DNA from: Aplectana chamaeleonis
Taxonomy: Eukaryota; Nematoda; Chromadorea; Rhabditida; Cosmocercidae
Length of the DNA stretch: 64,000 nt
Direction: 5' to 3'
Assembly: GCA_029168955.1 (NCBI GenBank)
Contig: JAPDOI010001519.1
Coordinates: 62,001-126,000, forward strand
Shown: one piece after another, positions 57,176 to 64,000 of the stretch
How the letters are laid out: each line of letters starts with the position of its first letter
Numbering within the stretch: position 1 is the stretch's first letter
Translations under genes and position numbers: made by a program
Notes under the pieces: generated by a model
Database searches by the model: none
The model's input: only the letters and a program-made list of their open reading frames with translations
What the model was told of the DNA's origin: nothing

Positions 57176-57680
57176 GGCGCCTTGAATCTGTCGAGTTGGC
57201 GCCTTGAACCTGCCGATTCGGTGCTTCGAACCTGCCGATTCGGCGCCTTGAACCTGTCGACTCGGTGCTTCGAACCTGCCGATTCGGCGCCTTGAATCTG
57301 TCGAGTCGGCGCCTTGAACCTGCCGATTCGGTGCTTCGAACCTGCCGATTCGGCGCCTTGAATCTGTCGAGTCGGCGCCTTGAACCTGCCGATTCGGTGC
57401 TTCGAACCTGCCGATTCGGTGCTTCGAACCTGCCGATTCAGTGCTTCGAACCTGCCAATTCGGCTCCTTGAACCTGTCGACTCGGTGCTTCGAACCTGCC
57501 GATTCGGTGCTTCGAACCTGGCGATTCGGCGCCTTGAATCTGTCGAGTCGGCCCTTTGACCCTGCCGATTCGGTCCTTCAATCCTGCCGATTCGGCGCCT
57601 TGAATCTGTCGAGTCGGCGCCTTGAACCTGTCGATTCGGTGCTTCGAACCTGCCGATTCTGTGCTTCGAACCTGCCGATG
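57176..57680 (+). repeat. 22-bp minisatellite, plus orientation (CCTTGAACCTGCCGATTCGG)
   Basis: About 23 units of 22 bp alternate CGCCTTGAA(C/T)CTGYCGA.TCGG and TGCTTCGAACCTGCCGATTC types. Three units are 66 bp, which is 22 codons, so both strands show periodic open frames (for example FEAPNRQVRSTESTGSRRR) without being genes. Confidence 0.95.
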
Positions 57681-57879
57681 TTATTTTTCTCATTCGGGAT
57701 AGCGACTACCATTGCGCAAAACATGATCCACACAGAAAGATCTTGAGGAATCGTGCTCATGCTCCCAAGCGTTTCATTCCCGTGAGAACTGCCATATACG
57801 GTCGCTTTAGGAACTTAATTTTTGCGATAGACACCGAAAAATGCAATTTTTTCACAAAGAAACCTTACGACCCCCCCCC

Positions 57880-58230
57880 GGATCGGCAGGTTCGAAGCAC
57901 CGAGTCGGGAGGTTTGAAGCACCTAGTCGACAGATTCGAAGCACCGAATCGGGAGGTTTTAAGCACCGAATCGGCAGGTTCAAGGCGCCGACTCGACAGA
58001 TTCAAGGCGCCGAATCGGCAGGTTCGAAGCACCGAATCGGCAGGTTCAAGGCGCCGACTCGACAGGTTCGAAGCACCGAATCGGCAGGTTTGAAGCACCG
58101 AATCGGGAGGTTCGAAGCACCGAATCGGGAGGTTCGAAGCACCGAATCGGCAGGTTCGAAGCACCGAGTCGGCAGGTTCGAAGCACCGAGTCGGGAGGTT
58201 CGAACCTGCCGAGTCGGCAGGTTCGCGGCG
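57880..58230 (-). repeat. 22-bp minisatellite, inverted array
   Basis: About 16 units of the reverse complement (GAAGCACCGAATCGGCAGGT) lie 200 bp downstream of the first array. Together the arrays form a mirrored pair able to fold into a long imperfect stem. A third unit type, CACCGAATCGGGAGGTT, is particular to this side. It ends 37 bp before the 58267 exon acceptor. Confidence 0.95.
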
Positions 58231-58266
58231 AGTTTTCTCAGACTCGCGGTATGCTTTTATTTGCAG

Positions 58267-59067
58267 ACCGTCGCTCAAATCAGGTTGGCGCAGAGGTGGC
58301 TAAGCCCCGATCAGTTCGATGATGATGGTGAGTGGATCTACAATTGAAAAAACACGGCGTTACTAATATATAATATTTTAGAAGCTCTAGATTCCACGCA
58401 GGGTGCCCTTCCTCCTGAACCTATTAGGAAACAGTTTACCTCTTTGCCCGAGCTAAAGAGACCTCATCAGAACGCGTCCCGTTCCAAAGCACCACGCTCC
58501 CAGAAAACGGTTGCGAAGCATCTCGTGTCCAGAAAACCGCAAGGATTCAATCGTGGGATGAGGGAGCATTTTCAGCATTGAAGCAGTCGCGATTACCGGT
58601 GCGGTTCTGTTTTAGGAGTTGCTGATGTCTCTCTGCATGTTCAAAAACTTTGTGAATCTCAACATACGCCATATTTCAACATGGGCAGCAGCAGACCCGA
58701 TTATCATGAGGAAAGACGACCGCTTAAAGAAGGTACGATTCAAAAATAATGTTTCCGACCAGGGCTGTGCGGAGTTGTTCGGTTTTTGAATATCAGGTGT
58801 ATTTTGAGCTGTTCCGCTCCGCGTCCGTTTCCGACTTTTTGAGCCCTGAAACGTAAGAAACACTGCTGCACGGGTAATGGTGGTGGGTCTAGGCCAGCGT
58901 GTTCGGAGGACGGCAGGAGACGGTGTGGAAAAAGCTGATTTTTCCCAGGCCGTTGCGTCAATATCCAGAGGAGCTGCGACCCCTCGTTGACCAAATTGTT
59001 CAGGAGTTTTGAAAATTTTAACGATCCCCTCTCGAGATCAAAAATTGCTTTAGCTTTTTTTAAGTGA
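58267..59067 (+). CDS. Four-exon 3' end of a host gene (unrecognised, basic protein)
   Basis: Exons are 58267-58327, 58382-58552, 58616-58732 and 58949-59067. Introns are 54, 63 and 216 bp, all in phase 1, ending TATTTTAG, GTTTTAG and ATTTTTCCCAG; donors are GTGAGT, GTGGGA and GTACGA. The coding total of 468 nt is 155 codons plus TGA, with an acceptor TTTATTTGCAG before the first exon. The protein runs TVAQIRLAQRWLSPDQFDDD, a basic Ser/Pro/Lys/Arg stretch (KRPHQNASRSKAPRSQKT), GVADVSLHVQKLCESQ, PDYHEERRPLKE and a C-terminus rich in Phe/Lys. No domain is recognised; the basic stretch could be a nuclear signal. GTGGGA is a weak donor: if that intron is not removed, translation ends at 58580. 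The last acceptor could alternatively lie at about 58894. Confidence 0.6.
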
Positions 59068-59640
59068 CAAATCGAGAAAAATTTCAATTTAGTGGGTGTG
59101 AAGGACAAATTTTAATTTTTCTCAGGATTTGAGTTTCTTTTAGAATTCTCTTTTTTCCTCAAAAATTTTACAAGGCCCCCAATTTTTTTTTATTTTCAAA
59201 TATTTTCACGACCAACGTTGCGCCGAGTCGCAACTCTGCTCAACCATGGCTTGAAGGCATCATGAGGGGCTGAAAATCATTCTGGATCACAGACTTTAAT
59301 CTAATGTCTGAGCCTGGCTGAGATCCTCAAATAGTTCGGGGTTCTGGAATTTCGCCTCTCAAGAATGAGAATGTTGGACAAAAATGGCGTGGCTGGAATC
59401 TGACCGCTTTTTGGTGTTTTTTAAAGTTTTTTTCAGAGAATCAATGATTTTTGTGGGTCTTTCCGCTGAAGTCCTCTTATTCGTTTGTGAACCTATACAA
59501 AAGGGGATACGGACTTAGTGCACCCAAAAGGGCTTTCCGCCGTTACCCGCGGTCAGGCGGCCAGCTGTCACTACAGTATCCCAGCCCCGCCCTCCGCTGA
59601 CTGCGGCCGCGCCTCCAGATTGCCTCGCCGCGCCCGCGGT
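59068..59640. other. Downstream intergenic sequence
   Basis: AT-rich sequence runs to about 59220, followed by non-repetitive sequence and a GC-rich cluster at 59535-59660 (GCGGTCAGGCGGCCAGCTGT, CCGCGCCTCCAGATTGCCTC). The cluster might mark a promoter for something downstream, but this is not established. Confidence 0.35.
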
Positions 59641-59669
59641 GAGAGTTGCGGCAGCCGCGACCGAGCGTC

Positions 59670-59915
59670 ATGGGCCTCCAATATATGGCTTCCTTGATAT
59701 TAAAGAAGCTGAATTTGGGCGTGGAGCTTCACTGGCCTCAGGCTTCGGATCTTGGGAGCTTAAATGAACATCAAATTTTCGAAATGTTACTTTCAGATTT
59801 GAAAACTTTCAAGTTTCGCCAATGGCGCAACTCGAAAGTTGCTCTGCTCCGAATCGAGTTTGCTCAATTAGAAAAAAATTATGCCTTGCTATATAGGGCA
59901 CCAGACCTTCCGTAA
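59670..59915 (+). CDS. Small open frame, hypothetical
   Basis: ATG at 59670 opens 81 codons to TAA at 59913. The peptide begins MGLQYMASLILKKLNLGVEL, continues HWPQASDLGSLNEHQIFEML and ends ALLYRAPDLP. It has no stop, no strong compositional bias and a GC-rich region just upstream, but no recognised domain, no splice sites and no second copy to show conservation. It may be chance. Confidence 0.2.
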   Translation: MGLQYMASLILKKLNLGVELHWPQASDLGSLNEHQIFEMLLSDLKTFKFRQWRNSKVALLRIEFAQLEKNYALLYRAPDLP

Positions 59916-59936
59916 ACCGTGGAAATATCGGAAGTG

Positions 59937-59967
59937 AAATTTATCGTGAACACTGCCTTCAAGTTCG
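59937..59967. repeat. Isolated end of the 484-bp TTAA MITE
   Basis: TTTATCGTGAACACTGCCTTCAA matches the right terminus of 31423-31906, with TTCA in place of TTAA. No matching left end was found, so this is a relic. Confidence 0.65.
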
Positions 59968-60447
59968 CAGATTTTAATAGTAGTGAGGATCGTTTGCTAC
60001 TGGGAAGCTGTGTGCCCCGATGGAGAACCTCCAATAACCACTACAAGTTCGATTCGGCAACTGATTTCTTACCGGTCCGGCGTTTTTGGCCATTGCTCTT
60101 CCGTTTCCATTTCCGAAAATTTTGGAAAAGGTTTCCGCACAGTCCTTTTTGCGACCAATTTTTTCAAATGTATTGCTGGTTTTTCAGTGGGAGTGGGAGT
60201 TTAGTGCATGTATTTTCCCAATTACACTTGTTGAAAACACCAGAACATGCGATTTGTCTGTTGCTGATCGGGGAGCTCTCCCAGAAGTGTTGACTACTTT
60301 TCTGATGAGGAGACAACAACAGCAGAGGACGATCATTCAGCTATGGGAGGTTCTCTCACATTCATATGTTCAATTCCAAGATTGTAGTTCATTATTAGAC
60401 ATGCTACCGAGTCTTCTATGAATTCTGATAGTAATCAAATGATTTGG

Positions 60448-60448
<1 letters not shown>
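59968..60448. other. Unassigned; weak copy of the 16.98 kb repeat
   Basis: 60105-60150 (CCATTTCCGAAAATTTTGGA, AAAGGTTTCCGCACAGTCC) matches 16990-17030. Apart from this nothing was recognised. Confidence 0.45.
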
Positions 60449-61120
<672 letters not shown>

Positions 61121-61430
61121 AGGGTGCGCCAAGCGTCGGCGAAAATGTGTGGGACCCAACTAGAAGTGCTTCAAGCGCAGCGAAAAAATGCGGTATTTCA
61201 CAGGATGTGCACCAAGCGCCGAAAATGAGTGCGGGATCAAGCTGAGAGTGCGCCGAGCTCCGGTGATAGAGTGTGTGGGAACCAATCAGGAGTGCGTCAA
61301 ACGCCGCTAAATAAGTGCGCGATCCCACTGTGAGTGCGACAACCGCCAAAAAATTAGTGCGAGATCCTACTGGGAGTGCGCCGAGCAATTGGGAAAGTGT
61401 GCAGGACTCAACTGGGTTCCTACACACTTT
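61121..61430 (-). repeat. Diverged, inverted relics of the 42-bp satellite
   Basis: GTGCRCC/GTGCGYC landmarks occur at 61124, 61166, 61207, 61248, 61292, 61334 and 61376 (spacing 42, 41, 41, 44, 42, 42). The reverse complement reads CACTCCCAGTAGGATCTCGC and CACACTTTCCCAATTGCTCG, clearly the array monomer of 1-15130 with 25-35 % differences. At the right edge the repeat flips: TTGGGAAAGTGTGCAGGA is followed 10 bp later by TTCCTACACACTTTCGCCCA. Confidence 0.88.
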
Positions 61431-61455
61431 CGCCCAACAATTCTTCCAATTGCAG

Positions 61456-61548
61456 AAGCGTCGATGTTTGCCTGAGAGGGCGAGAGAGGCGCGGTGCGAT
61501 GAAGATGAAGAAGCGGAAGCCGTATATAAAGAAGAACCGGAGGATTAA
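61456..61548 (+). CDS. Possible last exon with acidic C-terminus
   Basis: TTCTTCCAATTGCAG (61441-61455) is a good splice acceptor. The following 31 codons read KRRCLPERAREARCDEDEEA then EAVYKEEPED and TAA. The highly charged, low-complexity tail is typical of protein C-termini. If real, the preceding intron contains the satellite relics. No upstream exon was identified and the overlapping frame is also open, so the call is tentative. Confidence 0.3.
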   Translation, partial: KRRCLPERAREARCDEDEEAEAVYKEEPED

Positions 61549-61885
61549 TACTTTTTTTTATTTTATGATCTACAATTTGGTCAAAAAATCTTTTTTTATG
61601 TTCTTATGATTTCTAGAAGATGGATTTTTGGTGTATGATCTATATAGAAGATGAAGAATTTTTTGTAGAAGATGTATGATGATGTACGATTTTTAGTGTT
61701 TGATCTACCTATTGTTAGAAGAAATGAAAAATGTTGTTGTTTTTGATAACGTAATGTTGCATGATATGCATGTTTTTGTTGCTCTGCTTGCTAATAGATA
61801 TGAAAGTTGATGGTAAAATGATTTTTTTAAAACCAGCAGCATACCGTATAGTGCGAGCGCCAAAATAGTGGGGGGGAATTAGTTT
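61549..61885. other. Unassigned AT-rich sequence
   Basis: TTTTTATGATCT-like and GAAGATG words are reiterated (61570-61760), possibly decayed tandem sequence. No gene was seen. Confidence 0.4.
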
Positions 61886-61892
61886 TTGTCAC

Positions 61893-62293
61893 CTGGGGCG
61901 GCACGCACGTACGCGGCGGGTTAGGTTGGGGTTAGGCAGGGTTTGGAGCGTCGGCGCGTTTCATGATAGCAGCGCGAGGGCTAAAAGGGGGTTAGGCTAG
62001 CACTGAAAAATCGTTCCCTCGCAAACCCTACGTAAGAGGGTGGGGCAGCCGGAACCCCGTTGAGGCCCCAACTATTAATAGTGGGCAGCCGGAACCCCGT
62101 TGAGGCCCCAACTATTAATAGTTGGGGTCTCAACGGGTTTTCGGCTGCCCCACCCTCTTACGTAGGGTTTGCAAGGGAACGATTTTCAGTGCTAGCCTAA
62201 CTCAGCCCTCGCGCTGCTATCATGAGACGCGCCGACGCTCCAAACCGTGCCTAACCCCAACCTAGTCCGCCGCGTACGTTGCATGCCGCCCCT
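61893..62293. mobile_element. 400-bp GC-rich palindrome (foldback 1)
   Basis: The left arm (GGCGGCACGCACGTACGCGG, GGTTTGGAGCGTCGGCGCGT, TTAGGCTAGCACTGAAAAAT, GCAAACCCTACGTAAGAGGG) is mirrored on the right (CCCTCTTACGTAGGGTTTGC, ATTTTCAGTGCTAGCCTAA, ACGCGCCGACGCTCCAAACC, CCGCCGCGTACGTTGCATGC). The centre has a 40-bp tandem duplication (GGCAGCCGGAACCCCGTTGA at 62044 and 62084) in the left arm only. Arms are about 90 % identical. Confidence 0.92.
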
Positions 62294-62477
62294 GATGGTC
62301 TCCAGCAGTTCGCGGGGCGGAGTCATGCGCCACCACATCCTCGCGACCTCCAGGTGACATGCCAGAGATCTCGAGGTGACATGGGTTGATGTCACCTCGA
62401 GATCTCTGGCATGTCACCTGGAGGTCGTGAGGATGTGGTGGCGCATGACTCCGCCCCACGACCTGCTGGAGACCTCC
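62294..62477. mobile_element. 184-bp palindrome (foldback 2), abutting foldback 1
   Basis: GTCTCCAGCAGTTCGCGGGG, TCATGCGCCACCACATCCTC and CATGCCAGAGATCTCGAGGT are mirrored by ACCTCGAGATCTCTGGCATG, GAGGATGTGGTGGCGCATGA and CCACGACCTGCTGGAGAC. The loop is only 6 bp (GGGTTG). Its right arm merges with sequence homologous to the end of the copy-L coding stretch (TGGAGACCTCCAGGTGACAA). TTGTCACCTGG also occurs inverted at 61886, before foldback 1. Confidence 0.9.
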
Positions 62478-63105
62478 AGGTGACAACCGGGAATTCCTGA
62501 GTATGCGAGACACTGCAGCGCGAAGATTTCGACATCTTCAAAAGAGGGCGCGGGGAAGCAAAGAGCAAAGCGAGGGACCGGCAGTAAATGGCTCCTTTGG
62601 ATATGAACGAAGGACTCAGAACCTTTTTGTTTGAGCTTGAACCTTAACAAACATTATACCATTGGGAAGCCCTTATCACGAAGATTCTAAATGTCTTGCG
62701 TTGGCTGACCGTGGCTAGCGGAGCCGCAGAAAACGAAGAAAATTCTGTGATAACAACAATCCGGGTTAGAAAGAATGAATCGCAAAAAATAACGACTGGT
62801 TTTCAAAACTACATATTTATCGTGAGCTGCGAGGAACTGCAAAGGCTACCAGCTGTTACTTCTGGTCTCCTTGACGGGCTGCGGTCAAACGTCACTCATT
62901 GGACATCGCTAGGAACCACTTTTCGCAATTTAAATTTTCTCCGAGTTTCTCATTATGGAGAGAATCAGAGACATACGGCGGGAATCATTGCTACTGCCCT
63001 AAATCTAAGCAAAAGGAGGTTTGTGGCTTAGGAAATGGCAAACATATTCGGGTTTAAAAATGCGAAAATCTGAAACTTCGTACAATAGGTCGGTCAGTCG
63101 CTAAA
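62463..63105 (+). pseudogene. Duplicated coding-like sequence, copy R (uninterrupted)
   Basis: This is an inverted relative of 53335-53938 plus 55077-55110. The frames encode DNREFLSMRDTAARRFRHLQ and FGYERRTQNLF, then HWEALITKILNVLRW, TTIRVRKNESQKI, QNYIFIVSCEELQRLPAVTS and GLLDGLRSNVTHW. Copy R keeps the TA (62502-62503) at which copy L is interrupted. Many differences between the copies change amino acids, so selection appears weak. The protein family is unrecognised. Upstream sequence is replaced by foldback 2, which removes the start. Confidence 0.6.
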
Positions 63106-63260
63106 TTGTTTTTTTAAATTCAATGCTAAATTGGGCCGCACGGTAAATTAACGTCGCTCACACTCCCTGTTCCTCGCTATGACGAATCGATAAGTGAGGT
63201 GACAAGTTGGCTTGATCCTATTCCTCTGCTCTTCTTCTCTGCGCTGTGTAGCTCTGCAGC
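63106..63260. other. Short unassigned interval
   Basis: No feature was recognised between copy R and the next MITE. Confidence 0.4.
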
Positions 63261-63270
63261 TCTGCCCCTG

Positions 63271-63805
63271 CATGTGGATCGAATCCACGCCGCGAGTGTG
63301 ACTAAGGAGCAGTTCGGCTAGCACACGCGATGCGCTACGGAAAAACGCTGTGCGCGCTCATCGTTCTTGGGGCGCGTTAACCGAGAACCTTCGAAAAAGT
63401 AGTCGTCCCATTGTAGCCGTCCCCCTACATCATTTTTTGCATTTTATTCATGTTTTTTTGGTTCATAATGTGCTTTTCTTTGAATACTTCTCATACCATC
63501 GTTTCAATGGAGTTCGCACATTTTATACAAGTTTTACTATAGTTCTTTTTCTCTGCTTCTTGGAGCGGAATGGGAGGTGATGGTATTGATTCCGACGTCT
63601 GACACATCAACCTATATGAACAAAATGTAAAAAACGATAAGGGGGAACGGCTATAATGGAACAACAACACCTTTTTTTGAGTGCCCTCGGTTAGCGCGCC
63701 CCAAGGACGATGAGCGCGCAGAGCGTTCTACCGTCGCGGGCGTCGTGTTTACCAGCCGAACTGCTCCTTAGCTACACCCGCGGTTCGGATTCGATCCACA
63801 TGCCA
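63271..63805. mobile_element. 535-bp TIR element with 10-bp direct flanks
   Basis: The left end CATGTGGATCGAATCCACGC and right end GGATTCGATCCACATG(CCA) begin inverted arms of about 110 bp (GGAGCAGTTCGGCTAGCACA against ACCAGCCGAACTGCTCC; GCGCGCTCATCGTTCTTGGG against CCCCAAGGACGATGAGCGCG). TCTGCCCCTG flanks it at 63261-63270 and 63806-63815, consistent with a 9-10 bp target duplication (Mutator-like by inference). The interior is AT-rich and non-coding. Confidence 0.85.
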
Positions 63806-63815
63806 TCTGCCCCTG

Positions 63816-64000
63816 TCTCCACACTGGGGAGGTCAGAATAGAAGCTCGACGAGTGAGGGGCGTTGGGGAGCGTCCGTTCACTGGCGTTTGGGAACGAGAA
63901 ACAGAAAAGAAAAGGGTGCGTGTTCTCTCGACGTAACACTGCCTCAGTGCACTGACTGGCTATAGCTTGTCCCGACAACTCGAAAACCGAAGTCTGATGT
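63816..64000. other. Right-edge sequence, unassigned
   Basis: Nothing was recognised. The minus strand is open from 63978 to 63772 but overlaps the MITE arm. Confidence 0.4.

Noticed and set aside
57133..58347. Open frames of up to 186 codons with Arg/Gly/Ser-rich repeats
   Set aside because: They are produced by the 22-bp minisatellite, whose three-unit period is codon-compatible. Only the part after the 58266 acceptor has independent support.
58740..59108. Minus-strand open frame across the host-gene 3' end
   Set aside because: It overlaps the plus-strand exon that has a good acceptor and consistent phase. It has no splice or domain support of its own.

Overview
The window reads as repeat-dense DNA from a nematode, probably a clade V rhabditid, strongylid or diplogastrid. 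The evidence is short introns of about 54-63 bp with TTTTAG or TTTCAG acceptors, a start codon right behind a trans-splice-like acceptor, an RTE-1-type retrotransposon, mariner and Tc1-like relics, and AT-rich TTCGAAATTT spacers. The species is not determinable from sequence alone. Host genes are sparse: one four-exon gene end (58267-59067), one likely first exon (56768-56828) and one possible last exon (61456-61548).

Layout. 1-15130 is the right part of a GC-rich 42-bp satellite array that runs off the left edge. From about 9.3 to 14.95 kb it is organised into a 243-bp higher-order unit. Because 42 is a multiple of three, it gives huge meaningless open frames on both strands. A truncated hAT transposase exon follows (15260-15508). 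15.5-34.6 kb is a mosaic of MITEs, foldbacks and minisatellites, including a nested composite at 25.06-28.17 kb and a chain of four elements separated by TTAA at 30.4-32.4 kb inside a 3.4-kb inverted-repeat element. 34.9-37.8 kb is a decayed CR1/Jockey-like LINE interrupted by a deleted mariner. 37.96-39.59 kb and 41.76-44.29 kb are TA-flanked elements. The second is a Tc1-derived foldback with two later insertions in one arm.

47.0-51.0 kb is a TIR element split by a nearly full-length but broken RTE (minus strand, endonuclease plus reverse transcriptase). 53.3-55.1 kb and 62.46-63.1 kb are inverted copies of one coding-like sequence. The first copy carries a TA-flanked insertion and the second is the empty site. 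57.18-58.23 kb is a mirrored pair of 22-bp minisatellite arrays just upstream of the host-gene exons. 60.45-60.76 kb is a (TG)154 tract, and 61.12-61.42 kb holds seven decayed, inverted copies of the 42-bp satellite. 61.89-62.48 kb holds two adjacent long hairpins.

No tRNA, rRNA, CRISPR, operon or autonomous intact transposon was recognised. The main interest is insertion history: several cases can be dated relative to each other because an uninterrupted copy of the target is also present in the window.
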